From Clostridium sp. 1001271st1 H5 (GTDB lineage Bacteria > Bacillota > Clostridia > Lachnospirales > Lachnospiraceae): a stretch of 64,000 nucleotides of DNA. Shown here piece by piece: positions 8,528 to 16,549 of this stretch. Position 1 is the stretch's first letter. Every line of letters starts with the position of its first letter. A model generated the notes under the pieces. That model was not told where the DNA came from. It did no database searches and worked only from the letters and a program-made list of their open reading frames with translations. The position numbers were made by a program, and so were the translations under genes. Location of the stretch: NCBI RefSeq assembly GCF_005845215.1, contig NZ_SPHO01000008.1, positions 62,001 through 126,000 of the forward strand, in the 5' to 3' direction.

Positions 8528-9592
8528 ATGACAACCGGAGAATTAGAAAGCCAGCTGATGGAATTTAACGAGGATGAACGGTTTTATCAGCAGTATTACA
8601 ATGTGAAACAGAATAAGTGGATGCTGGAGGAATTTTTAGAAAGTCTGGATTTTAATGAGGTTATACGCCGCCGTCTGATTGTGCCGGAGGTATCAGGGGG
8701 CTGGATGCCTTATGATATGAAAGATGAAGCCTACTTTGATGCGGAGGATAAGAACCATATTGTAATCAGTAAGCACAACCGTTTCACGCCCCCCTTCCGG
8801 CACCGCCATATATTCTTTGAGCTGGCCTATGTGGTGAAGGGGAGCTGCAGCCAGGATATAGGAAAAGACAGGATTGAGATGGAGGAGGGGGACTTCTGTC
8901 TTCTGGCGCCGGATACCATTCACAGCGTCGGGGTGTTTGATGACAGCCTGCTGGTAAACATACTGGTAAGGCGGAGTACCTTTGAGGACATATTTTTTAA
9001 TATGCTGAGGGACACAAATATGATAGCCACCTTCTTTAACCAGTCCCTGTACTCAGGAGTCCATAATCCCTACCTGATTATCCCGGCCAGGGGTGACATG
9101 GTGCTGAAGGAATATGTTCTGTCCATGTTTCTGGAATATCTGGGAAAGAAACGGTACTATGAAAAGATACTCAACAATCAGCTGATGATTCTGTTTGCCA
9201 AAATGCTTCAGGGGTATGAAGAACGTATCCGGCTGCCCAGCAGGATGCGCAGGGCCACGCAGGAGAGCATGAGAATCCTAAGTTATATTGAAGACAACTA
9301 TCAGAATGTGACCCTTGGGGAGACTGCGGCCCAGTTCCACTTTTCCCAGCCCTATTGCTCCAAAATCATAAAGGAATATACAGGCAAATCATTTACGCAG
9401 ATTGTCCAGGAAATCCGTTTCCAGAAAGCTGCCATTCTTTTGAACAATACAAATATCAGTATAGCGGAGATAAGCAGACGGGTGGGGTTTGAACATGTGG
9501 AGCATTTTAACAGGCTGTTTAAGAAGCTGTACCATATGCCGCCGGGACAGTACCGGAAGGGGAATGGGGAATCATCTGATGGGATGAATTAA
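8528..9592 (+). CDS. AraC-family regulator with N-terminal cupin
   Basis: A 354-residue regulator. A cupin-like sensing domain spans about 75-175, with the His-rich strand FRHRHIFFELAYV and the turn EEGDFCLLAPDTIHSV. The C-terminal 100 residues carry the two helix-turn-helix units of the AraC family (ETAAQFHFSQPYCSKII and ISIAEISRRVGFEHVEHF). It starts after GGGAGG at 8528 and is divergent from the GPH-GH78 unit. AraC proteins of this layout usually bind a sugar in the cupin and activate the neighbouring uptake and hydrolase genes, so it is the likely local activator. The ligand is unknown. Confidence 0.88.
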   Translation: MTTGELESQLMEFNEDERFYQQYYNVKQNKWMLEEFLESLDFNEVIRRRLIVPEVSGGWMPYDMKDEAYFDAEDKNHIVISKHNRFTPPFRHRHIFFELAYVVKGSCSQDIGKDRIEMEEGDFCLLAPDTIHSVGVFDDSLLVNILVRRSTFEDIFFNMLRDTNMIATFFNQSLYSGVHNPYLIIPARGDMVLKEYVLSMFLEYLGKKRYYEKILNNQLMILFAKMLQGYEERIRLPSRMRRATQESMRILSYIEDNYQNVTLGETAAQFHFSQPYCSKIIKEYTGKSFTQIVQEIRFQKAAILLNNTNISIAEISRRVGFEHVEHFNRLFKKLYHMPPGQYRKGNGESSDGMN

Positions 9593-9649
9593 AGAGTATT
9601 CTGGTTTGATATTGTGCATAATTTGGCCTATAAGTCAGATACTGTCAGT

Positions 9650-9838
9650 ATGAGTAAACAGGATATAAATAAAGATTACCCCGCAGGTAGCGGGGAGTTA
9701 AAAATAGGGACGCATCTGTCAGTTGCAAAAGGATATGCTGCCCTAGCAAAGGATGCTGTTCAAATCGGTGCAAATACGTTCCAGCTTTTTATCCGCAATC
9801 CCCGGGCAGCCGTCTGGACCAGCCGCTGTCAAGGCTGA
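9650..9838 (+). pseudogene. 5' remnant of deoxyribonuclease IV (nfo)
   Basis: About 40 residues (from [20 protein letters not shown] to [13 protein letters not shown]) correspond to the first beta-alpha unit of endonuclease IV, an AP endonuclease of base excision repair. In that family the N-terminus reads LKIGxHLSxxKGY...GANTFQxFTRNPR. The frame then runs into unrelated residues and stops at 9838. The remaining 230 or so residues of the enzyme, with all zinc ligands except the first His, are absent. The start is also uncertain, with no clear ribosome site. I call it a dead fragment left by a rearrangement at about 9815. Confidence 0.6.
9679..9695 (-). terminator. terminator of the amidohydrolase/DUF3100 unit
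   Basis: A perfect 6-bp GC stem (CCCCGC / GCGGGG, loop AGGTA) lies 145 bp beyond the last minus-strand gene and is followed on that strand by TAATCTTTATTTA. Its plus-strand side has no T run, so it acts only for the minus strand if at all. Confidence 0.4.
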
Positions 9839-9839
9839 A

Positions 9840-10304
9840 TCATAGAGCTCCGGCTCCCATCAGCTGTGCAATCAGGCCCGATGTAAAGAACGTTCCGAAG
9901 ATTACAAGCAGCGAAACCAGGACGCCTTTCCAGCCAATGGACAGAAATGCTTTCCAGTCCTTGCCGAGAAGCACGCCTGCAAAGGCAAGGATGGGGGTGA
10001 TGGATGCCATTAAATCAATTTTACCGGTCCAATAGATAACGGGCGCTGATAGGGGGGAGGCGGGAACGGCTGCCAACATGCCGATGATACCGATATAGGT
10101 TACGGCCGGCAGGCTGCCGGGGATAAAGTGCTTTGCTGTCAGGCCAAGGAAGCTGATTGCGCACAGAATCAGCATGCCGGGAATGGAGTCCAGAAAATGT
10201 CCGCCGTATCCCGCTATGCTACATGCCATGGTCAGAAAAACCATGACTGCCAGTGATATTCCCCATTCTGCACAAAGGCTTCCATAGGATTCTGTCTCGT
10301 TCAT
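9840..10304 (-). CDS. small integral membrane protein paired with the DUF3100 protein
   Basis: The 154 residues are almost wholly hydrophobic, with about five membrane segments (LAVMVFLTMACSIAGYGG, IPGMLILCAISFLGL and others) and no recognisable catalytic motif. It starts 4 bp after the DUF3100 gene and is its likely partner, either as two halves of one carrier or as a two-subunit permease. I do not recognise the family by name. It closes a four-gene unit headed by an M20 amidohydrolase, so a role in moving an amino-acid conjugate or its product is a reasonable inference. Confidence 0.7.
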   Translation of the reverse strand: MNETESYGSLCAEWGISLAVMVFLTMACSIAGYGGHFLDSIPGMLILCAISFLGLTAKHFIPGSLPAVTYIGIIGMLAAVPASPLSAPVIYWTGKIDLMASITPILAFAGVLLGKDWKAFLSIGWKGVLVSLLVIFGTFFTSGLIAQLMGAGAL

Positions 10305-10308
10305 AATC

Positions 10309-11106
10309 TTACCCCTTTCTTTTCATGACCTTATAAATCATGTTGCTCAGCGGAATCGTAATAAAAATCCCAAGGTAAACAGTGATGGCGGATGAAATCA
10401 CATTGCTGATGGTTGCAAAGGCTGTCAGTGTGTCAGGATTACTGCCGGGAGCAGCCTCTATGACGCCTGCCAGCCCCGCAGCCATCATGGAGGAGCTTCC
10501 TGCCCCCACTGCCATGGCAGCTGCTTCCAGGCGGAAGATTCCCAGTGCAACAAAAATAGGAGGAATAACACTCATAAAAATGCTGCCGAATACGGTGCCC
10601 ACAATATAACAGACCATAACGCCCTTGAATTCATCGGACTCACTGCCGTACATATCGGCAATCAGCGCAACATTGGGTTCGCGGCTGAGCGCATAGCTCA
10701 TCCCCACCGCCTCCCGCTTCATGCCCAGCACCAGGGCAATGGGCAGGGCAAAAAGCACGGTTCCAATGTTGCCGATGTTTTGCATAATCAGGATAGGACT
10801 GGCGGAAATCATCTCCCGGATGGAAGCGCCGCTGGAAATCCCCAGCTTTGCCATGGCAAATACAACACCCATGGACAGCATTCTGGAAGCAGCCGGAACA
10901 TAGGCCTTTCCCACACCGTGAACCGGTTTGGCCAGGTACAGAACCAGCATGAAGAGCATGGCGTATAAAAGGGGCAGAAAGGTGACGGTGAACTTCCCCA
11001 GAGAAACCTTAATGGGACCAATCAGTTCTGCTGCCAGGCAGCACAGGACAACACACAGGAAAAATGAAGCGTATTTCTCGGGCATTTCGGACAATTTCTT
11101 TTGCAT
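10309..11106 (-). CDS. DUF3100-like membrane protein
   Basis: This 265-residue membrane protein has about eight hydrophobic segments. Conserved-looking parts are ELIGPIKVSLGKFTVTFLPLLYAML near the start and a Gly/Ser/Met-rich stretch AVGAGSSSMMAAGLAG near the end. Both resemble proteins annotated DUF3100, a group of unknown transport-like function. It lies 27 bp after an MFS gene and 4 bp before a small membrane protein. The name rests on memory of the family's sequence and should be confirmed by a profile search. Confidence 0.65.
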   Translation of the reverse strand: MQKKLSEMPEKYASFFLCVVLCCLAAELIGPIKVSLGKFTVTFLPLLYAMLFMLVLYLAKPVHGVGKAYVPAASRMLSMGVVFAMAKLGISSGASIREMISASPILIMQNIGNIGTVLFALPIALVLGMKREAVGMSYALSREPNVALIADMYGSESDEFKGVMVCYIVGTVFGSIFMSVIPPIFVALGIFRLEAAAMAVGAGSSSMMAAGLAGVIEAAPGSNPDTLTAFATISNVISSAITVYLGIFITIPLSNMIYKVMKRKG

Positions 11107-11133
11107 AGTCAGTTCCCCCCTCTCTATGCAGGT

Positions 11134-12402
11134 TTACCTGTTTTTGAGTTTTTCCAGTATCTCCGCCCGTCTGGCCTTGGTTCTGCGCAGCCAGATAACC
11201 GTGAGCACCAGCCCGAAGATTGTGACGGCAAAGAGGTAGAGAAAGAACAGGCGGTAGCCAGCTGCGCCTGGAAAGCAATCCAGGATGACACCTGCCACAA
11301 ACGGCGATGTGGCCTCCGGCAGATAGCCAATGGCACAAATCAGGCCGATGGCGGTACCCACGCATTCCGGCGGGAAATATTCCTCGTCCATAATGGCAAA
11401 ATGCATGGTCACGCACATATACATGCAGAAGAAAATCATCAGGCAGGCAACCAGAATGGGGAGGACACCCAGAGAGGAGGGGGATGCCAGGATAATAACC
11501 AGCGCCACAGCCAGTCCAATCTGTCCGGTGAGCATGACCTTGGAATTGTTAATCCTGTCGCCCAGTACGCCTGCCCCAAAGGAAGCAATGGGCCGGATAT
11601 ATTGTGAGGAGGAGGAGAGAACAGCGCCGAGAAGAGCGCTTACGCCAAACACCTCGGTTACATAGGGAGAAATATAGTAGTAGCCTGTGCTGATGGTGAG
11701 TGTTGAGAAAATGATGCCAATCATCAGCCAGACAGCAGGCATTTTAAGGGGTTTTGTCAGCATTTTTAGGTTTACCACATCGCTGCTGTCGCTCTTTTTG
11801 CCGTCGTCAATGCCTCTCAGCAGGAAAATATCAATCGCACCCAGGAGAATGGTCATGGTTGAATAGAACAGAATGATTCCGCGCACACCGAAGGATTGGT
11901 TTTTTAAAATTGTCATCTGACCGAAAATCAGGGCTGCGATTGCCAGATAGACGGCGTTTGAGATTCCGCGGCCGCCTTCAAAGATGCCAAAGGCCTTACC
12001 CTGCTCATTGACAGACGCAAGATTGCGCACAGCCTTTGTCTGGGCCGGGAAAAAGAGCATCAGGCAGGTGATGGCAAACAATCCGTGAATGATTACCATA
12101 ATGATGGGAGAAGGAATGGTCAGCATCAAAAGTCCCAGGGCGCCCGTTGATATCATTGCTGCGGGAATCAGTTTTTTGATGGATATGTAGTCGCAGATGA
12201 TTCCGCCGAACAGATACGCGGCGATTCCGCCCACGCCCAATGCCGTACCGCACAGGCCCATCTGGGTATTGGTCATGCCGAAGGTTTCCATAAAGGGATT
12301 ATAGTAGTATGAACGGAACCAGGGCAGGGAACAGATAAAGGAACCGGATAATGTCAGTGTGATTAAGAGCGGCAGATTCTTTTTTAAGGATGGAGTTTCC
12401 AT
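11134..12402 (-). CDS. MFS transporter
   Basis: A 422-residue, 12-segment major facilitator. The N-terminal half has the loop between segments 2 and 3 reading GGIICDYISIKKLIP, a variant of the MFS GxxxDxxGRR/K motif, and the matching loop in the second half reads GAGVLGDRINNSKV. It sits 22 bp after the M20 amidohydrolase gene and 27 bp before the DUF3100 gene, all on the minus strand. I infer that it imports the amidohydrolase substrate or exports its product. The substrate cannot be read from sequence. Confidence 0.85.
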   Translation of the reverse strand: METPSLKKNLPLLITLTLSGSFICSLPWFRSYYYNPFMETFGMTNTQMGLCGTALGVGGIAAYLFGGIICDYISIKKLIPAAMISTGALGLLMLTIPSPIIMVIIHGLFAITCLMLFFPAQTKAVRNLASVNEQGKAFGIFEGGRGISNAVYLAIAALIFGQMTILKNQSFGVRGIILFYSTMTILLGAIDIFLLRGIDDGKKSDSSDVVNLKMLTKPLKMPAVWLMIGIIFSTLTISTGYYYISPYVTEVFGVSALLGAVLSSSSQYIRPIASFGAGVLGDRINNSKVMLTGQIGLAVALVIILASPSSLGVLPILVACLMIFFCMYMCVTMHFAIMDEEYFPPECVGTAIGLICAIGYLPEATSPFVAGVILDCFPGAAGYRLFFLYLFAVTIFGLVLTVIWLRRTKARRAEILEKLKNR

Positions 12403-12424
12403 GTATATTCACCTCTTTCGTCCG

Positions 12425-13750
12425 TTATGGTAATATTTGCTCGGTTTCAAGGGACTTCACATAAGCACAGTAGCCTTCGGCGCTGGCAAACAGGGGCTTG
12501 TGGGCCTCCTTCACCTTTTTCGCCAGCGCGCCCCCGTCGTCTAACAGACGGCAGGCCATGGCAGCCAGAAACAAAGATGCTGTTTCATAGATTTTCCGGT
12601 CCGCAATCCTGTAATCAGCCGCATGATGGACGCCGTGCATATAGTTGACAAATACCTGGATTCCGGGAATAACCTCGTTTAAGTCGCCCAAATCCGTGGA
12701 GCCGCAGTTATGACCGCCCTGGTTTACGTGCCCTTTACCCAGAACATCATCCGCTGCCTGGGCAGCCGCCTGGTCCAGCTCCTTAAGGGGACGGTAGGGC
12801 AGATAACCCAGCTGTGTATTCACCACAGCCTTTCCGCCAAACGCATAAGCGCCTGCGCCCATGGCCCGGTCAAACTTTTTGGAAACATCCATAACGGTTT
12901 CCATCTTACCTGCCCGGCACTGGCACTCTATGCAGACTTCCTCCGGGATAGCGTTTACAACAGTGCCGCCTTTGGTGATAATGGGATGGACGCGCACCGT
13001 ATCGCTGTCCTTGAAGGTTTCGCGTAAGGAATTGAGGGCAGTCAGGGCTGTGTTTGCCATGTACAGGGCGTTGACGCCGTTTTCCGGGTCCGCGGCAGCG
13101 TGGGCGGACCGTCCTTTGAAAGTGACATTTTTGGAGGTAAAACCGTTGTGGGAGCCAAGAATGGTGATTGTGCCGTCATTTCCCAGACCGGCGTGCATGG
13201 AAACCACTATGTCCACGCCTTCAAAACCGCCCCGGTACAAAAGCTCCGCCTTGCCGCCCAGGAAATGGAGACGGCCCTTTTTGATTTCCTGCATTCTCCA
13301 CTCTGACTCTAAGCATTCCTCCGCCGGAACGCCGGCCAGCATGACTTTCCCGCCGAAATTCTCTAATACACCGCTTTCTGCCAGGGTCAGGAAGGCTCCT
13401 ATGGCGGTCGCCATCTGGATGGAATGGCCGCAGGCATGGGCGGCGCCTGTTTCCGGATTACAGTCCGGATGAGAATAGCAGATAAGGGAGTCCATTTCTC
13501 CCATAATCATCACGCAGGGGCCGGGCCTTCCGGTGTCAAGGGTACAGGTAAATCCCGTTACATCCGGCCATGTACGGGCCTCGAAACCATGTTTTTTCAG
13601 GACATCCAGACAGTACTGCTGGGTTTGTATTTCCTTAAATCCTGTCTCCGGGTGATGCCAGAGCCAGTCGCCGTTTGCCTCAATCTCCGGCAGCTGTTTT
13701 TTTAGCTCCGCAGTCAGCCGTTCCAGCGTTTCTTTGTACAATTGTTCCAT
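12425..13750 (-). CDS. M20-family amidohydrolase (AbgB/indole-acetyl-amino-acid hydrolase type)
   Basis: The chosen start (13750) follows AGGAGG by 8 nt and gives 441 residues. A longer frame to 13882 has no such site. Metal-site motifs of M20D peptidases are visible: MGEMDSL, GAAHACGHS, GVPAEEC and SMHAGLGN, plus a C-terminal HGVHH. These enzymes hydrolyse an amide bond between an acyl or aryl group and an amino acid, using two metal ions, in the cytoplasm. The gene heads the unit amidohydrolase-MFS-DUF3100-small membrane protein. The MocR-like gene lies upstream on the same strand. Actual substrate (N-acyl amino acid, aminobenzoyl-glutamate or similar) is inferred only. Confidence 0.85.
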   Translation of the reverse strand: MEQLYKETLERLTAELKKQLPEIEANGDWLWHHPETGFKEIQTQQYCLDVLKKHGFEARTWPDVTGFTCTLDTGRPGPCVMIMGEMDSLICYSHPDCNPETGAAHACGHSIQMATAIGAFLTLAESGVLENFGGKVMLAGVPAEECLESEWRMQEIKKGRLHFLGGKAELLYRGGFEGVDIVVSMHAGLGNDGTITILGSHNGFTSKNVTFKGRSAHAAADPENGVNALYMANTALTALNSLRETFKDSDTVRVHPIITKGGTVVNAIPEEVCIECQCRAGKMETVMDVSKKFDRAMGAGAYAFGGKAVVNTQLGYLPYRPLKELDQAAAQAADDVLGKGHVNQGGHNCGSTDLGDLNEVIPGIQVFVNYMHGVHHAADYRIADRKIYETASLFLAAMACRLLDDGGALAKKVKEAHKPLFASAEGYCAYVKSLETEQILP

Positions 13751-13852
13751 TAAACGTTCCTCCTGATTTCCGATAGAAGTGAAATGTGTTTCATTTATGG
13801 ATGTGCACGTCCGTTGTTTTTGTATTTTATCCATAAAACGGTCAGGAGTAAA

Positions 13853-13898
13853 GTACCATAACGATTTTGATATGTGTACCAAGTTGAATGTTGGTACA
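13853..13898. promoter_or_regulatory. GTACCA repeats before the amidohydrolase gene (putative operator)
   Basis: GTACCAT (13853) and GTACCAA (13876) form direct repeats 23 bp apart. The second also forms an inverted repeat, TGTACCAA - 8 nt - TTGGTACA (13875-13898). The cluster sits between the MocR-like gene and the unit it may control. MocR proteins commonly bind paired direct repeats about two helical turns apart. Confidence 0.45.
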
Positions 13899-13906
13899 TT
13901 CGGTTG

Positions 13907-15379
13907 TTATACCAGGAAACACGCCAGAATTTCTGCCAGCCGGCGGACCCCTTCCATGATTTCCTCATCCGTGGCGGAAGAATAGGATATGCGCAGATAG
14001 GACTCACCGCGGCTGCCCTCGGCAAAAAAGGTATTTCCCGGCATCAGAAGCAGTCCTGCCCGCTCTGCCGCTGCAGCCACCTGGCGGTCATTTGTGTGCT
14101 CAGGAAGACGGGTCCAGATAAAAAGACCGCCCTCCGGAACCGTAAATGACAGGCCGGGAATCCGGGAAAGGCAGCTGCACATCAAATCCCGTTTTTTTCT
14201 GTAAAAGTCGGTCAGGAACTGTCTGTGCTTTTCATAGTATCCCTTTTCAAAAAAACGTGCCCACATATACTGGCTCATGCTGCTTAGAAACAGCTGGTCC
14301 TTATTGATGATGCGCCGGTAGGTTTTGATTACATTATCCGGCGCAACGATATAGCCTATCCGGGCGCCGGGAAAAAAGGACAGGTTAAAGGAATCCATGT
14401 ATATGACCGAGCTGGTCCGGTCCATGGAGTACAGGCTTGGGAGGGTAACGCCGCTGTAGTTAAAATCATATAGGGAATCGTCCTCCACTATGGGAATGTT
14501 GTGTGAAACCGCGCACTGCAGCAGCTGTTTTCTCTTTTCCAGGCTCATAACCGCGGTAGAAGGATTGTGGAAACTGGGCATGGAATAGATTAACCTGGGA
14601 CGGTAACGCTCTACCAGGTTTTCCAGCATTTCAATCCGTATTCCGTCCTTTTCCAAGGGTACAAAGAGTACATGGGCTCCTGTGTGCAGGAAAATATTGA
14701 CAATGGCCGGAAGGGCCGGTTCTTCCACAATCACATAATCGCCCTCTTTCAGATACATGAAGGCGATATTGCTCAGGGCCTCATAGGTTTCGCTTATAAT
14801 CTGGATGTTCTGGGGCTGGACGTAGATGTTGCGCCCAAAGAGCATGGAAGACAGAGCGGTTCTTACATGTTCGGTTCCCTGGGGGTCGCAGAACCAGAAG
14901 GGCTCTATATTGTCTCCGGCCGTAATTTCCCCCAGGATTTCGTGCAGATAGGACAGGGGCAGGGCTTCCCTGTTTGCCAGAACCCCTGCAAAGGGAATGG
15001 AACTGGAGAGATAGGAGGAATTGTACAAATGCTGGAACGTGTTCTGCAGCCCCAGAAAGTGGTAATTGAAATTCTTGTCCAGAGAGGAAAAAGCTTTACT
15101 GGTATCCGGCCTGCTGTCGGGCTTTATTTCGGATGGGCTGTTTCTCACAAAATATCCTCTGGGGGCCTTGGAGGAGGCATAGACTAAGCCTTCGCGTATG
15201 AGTATCTCGTATGCTTTTTTGACGGTATTGCGGTGGACGCCCAGCCGTTCCACCAGCTGGCGCTCCGATGGCAGCTTAAATCCGCCGGAGAGCTGTCCGG
15301 AGAGAATCTGGCTGCGGATTGTGTTGCGGATTTGTTTGTACAGCGGGGTTGTGCTGTTTTTAGTCAGTTGAATTTCCAT
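13907..15379 (-). CDS. MocR-like GntR regulator with aminotransferase-fold domain lacking the PLP lysine
   Basis: Start 15379 follows AAGGAG by 5 nt, giving 490 residues. A longer frame to 15427 lacks a site. Residues about 5-75 form a GntR winged helix (PLYKQIRNTIRSQILSG, then LPSERQLVERLGVHRNTVKKAY). The rest has the class I aminotransferase fold: YSMPSFHNPS, then VEDDSLYDFNY. In MocR proteins the cofactor-binding segment normally reads GSFSKxLFPGLRLGY. Here the matching segment reads DSFNLSFFPGARIGY, so Leu stands where the Schiff-base Lys should be. PLP could not be bound covalently. It probably regulates the downstream amidohydrolase unit. Confidence 0.85.
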   Translation of the reverse strand: MEIQLTKNSTTPLYKQIRNTIRSQILSGQLSGGFKLPSERQLVERLGVHRNTVKKAYEILIREGLVYASSKAPRGYFVRNSPSEIKPDSRPDTSKAFSSLDKNFNYHFLGLQNTFQHLYNSSYLSSSIPFAGVLANREALPLSYLHEILGEITAGDNIEPFWFCDPQGTEHVRTALSSMLFGRNIYVQPQNIQIISETYEALSNIAFMYLKEGDYVIVEEPALPAIVNIFLHTGAHVLFVPLEKDGIRIEMLENLVERYRPRLIYSMPSFHNPSTAVMSLEKRKQLLQCAVSHNIPIVEDDSLYDFNYSGVTLPSLYSMDRTSSVIYMDSFNLSFFPGARIGYIVAPDNVIKTYRRIINKDQLFLSSMSQYMWARFFEKGYYEKHRQFLTDFYRKKRDLMCSCLSRIPGLSFTVPEGGLFIWTRLPEHTNDRQVAAAAERAGLLLMPGNTFFAEGSRGESYLRISYSSATDEEIMEGVRRLAEILACFLV

Positions 15380-15492
15380 GTTCGCTCCTTGGGTGATTTG
15401 TTGGAAAAGAATGAGGCCGGAAATCAAGCGCTTTCCGTAACGCTTCAGAGAAGAGATGGAACGTTTGTAAACATCTGCATTAAAAATCCACG

Positions 15493-16257
15493 TTAAAAAA
15501 TCAGCCGTATATCTTTCTCATTACAATAAGTGACAAAGGTTTCCGGCGGTTTCCGGTCCGTAACCAGGCCGGTTATCTGGTTTAAGGCGCTGTAGGTGTA
15601 AAGGGCCATACGGTCAAATTTGTCATGGTCGGCCAGCAGGTATATCTGGCTGCTGTTTTTGCAGACACTTTTTTTCACAATATACTCATCTTCAGAAGCA
15701 TTTGTGAGCCCGCCGCGAATGGAAACACCGGTGGCGGCCATGAATGCTTTTTGAATGTTGACAGAATGCATGTAAAAATCAATGTCATGCTCAACAAATG
15801 ACCATGTTTTCCGGTTTAAGCGCCCCGGCATACTGATTATGGTGATATTTTCATAAGGAGAGGCTTTCATGGAAACACGCAGGCTGTTTGTAATCACTGT
15901 GCAGGGTATTTCTTTTAAATAGTCAATGAGCTGAAGACAGGTGGTGCCGGTATCAATGAAGATGATATCATCAGGCATGATTAGGCGCGCTGCCTGCCGG
16001 CAGATGTAGTCTTTCTCTGTTTGGTTGACAATATCACGCTCTTCAAAGGGGAGCAGGGGCATGGAGGCCGGGACATCTGGTTCCAGGGCGCGGATGCCGC
16101 CGTATACCTTTTTGGTGTTACCTCTTTTTACAAGTTCGTCCAAATCCCTGCGGGCAGTACTTTTTGAGATATTAAAATGTTCGCAGATGGATTCCAGGGA
16201 AACGGATTTCTTTTCTATAATATATGCTTCAATCAAATCAATACGCGCGGCTTTCAT
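15493..16257 (-). CDS. iolR: DeoR-family repressor, IolR-like
   Basis: The 254-residue protein has an N-terminal DeoR helix-turn-helix (MKAARIDLIEAYIIEKKSVS, then HFNISKSTARRDLDELVKRG, then KKVYGG) that closely resembles the start of Bacillus IolR as I remember it. A C-terminal sugar-phosphate sensing domain follows, with the DTGTTCLQL and ITNSL motifs of the DeoR effector fold. It is divergent from an IolA-type dehydrogenase. The shared 338-bp region holds four copies of an 11-bp motif like the IolR box. I infer repression of the dehydrogenase gene, relieved by an inositol-derived phosphate. No other iol genes are present here, so the ligand could differ. Confidence 0.75.
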   Translation of the reverse strand: MKAARIDLIEAYIIEKKSVSLESICEHFNISKSTARRDLDELVKRGNTKKVYGGIRALEPDVPASMPLLPFEERDIVNQTEKDYICRQAARLIMPDDIIFIDTGTTCLQLIDYLKEIPCTVITNSLRVSMKASPYENITIISMPGRLNRKTWSFVEHDIDFYMHSVNIQKAFMAATGVSIRGGLTNASEDEYIVKKSVCKNSSQIYLLADHDKFDRMALYTYSALNQITGLVTDRKPPETFVTYCNEKDIRLIF

Positions 16258-16280
16258 TTACGGGCCTCCTTTATTTATGT

Positions 16281-16344
16281 TCAGGTGTGTTCCTGGTTAA
16301 GTGTGTGCCTGGATAGGTATGTTCCTGTTTGGGTATATTCCTAT
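16281..16344. repeat. four tandem 16-bp imperfect repeats
   Basis: Units at 16281, 16297, 16313 and 16329 each follow the pattern NNNRGTRTRTKCCTRK, for example TCAGGTGTGTTCCTGG and TTAAGTGTGTGCCTGG. They fill the untranslated leader of the IolR-like gene, between its -10 box and its start. Because 16 bp is not a whole number of helical turns, a purely repetitive origin is as likely as a protein-binding array. Confidence 0.6.
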
Positions 16345-16348
16345 CTGT

Positions 16349-16377
16349 AGTTTAGTCTATTTTTGAAAATAAATCAA
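16349..16377 (-). promoter_or_regulatory. promoter of the IolR-like gene (-35 TTGATT, 17 bp, -10 TAAACT)
   Basis: On the minus strand TTGATT (16372-16377) and TAAACT (16349-16354) are 17 bp apart and point into the repressor gene. The leader between this box and the start codon carries the 16-bp repeats. Confidence 0.5.
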
Positions 16378-16474
16378 TAAGGTAATCAAAAGATAATCAT
16401 CAATTGACTGAAATATGTAAAAGACATATAAAAGTGAATATATTTAGAATATATAATGACCCAATAAAATAAAT

Positions 16475-16498
16475 ATACTCAAAATATAGTCAAAAATA
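16475..16498 (+). promoter_or_regulatory. upstream operator: two tandem 11-bp units
   Basis: ATACTCAAAAT is followed directly by ATAGTCAAAAA. The pair ends 2 bp before the -35 box of the dehydrogenase promoter. The unit resembles the WRAYCAADARD 11-mer that I recall for Bacillus IolR, which also binds as tandem direct repeats. Confidence 0.6.
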
Positions 16499-16500
16499 AA

Positions 16501-16529
16501 TTGACAAGAACATAGAACAATGGTAATAT
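16501..16529 (+). promoter_or_regulatory. promoter of iolA (-35 TTGACA, 17 bp, -10 TAATAT)
   Basis: TTGACA (16501-16506) and TAATAT (16524-16529) are 17 bp apart, close to consensus. Operator pairs lie immediately before the -35 box and about 20 bp after the -10 box, the layout expected for repression by looping or by two bound dimers. Confidence 0.7.
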
Positions 16530-16549
16530 ACAGCCATAAACAAACCAAC

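Noticed and set aside
12425..13882. Longer start of the M20 amidohydrolase
   Set aside because: The extra 44 codons have no ribosome site, whereas the ATG at 13750 follows a perfect AGGAGG.
16281..16344. Tandem 16-bp repeats considered as a CRISPR array
   Set aside because: The units are contiguous with no unique spacers, and no cas genes are near.
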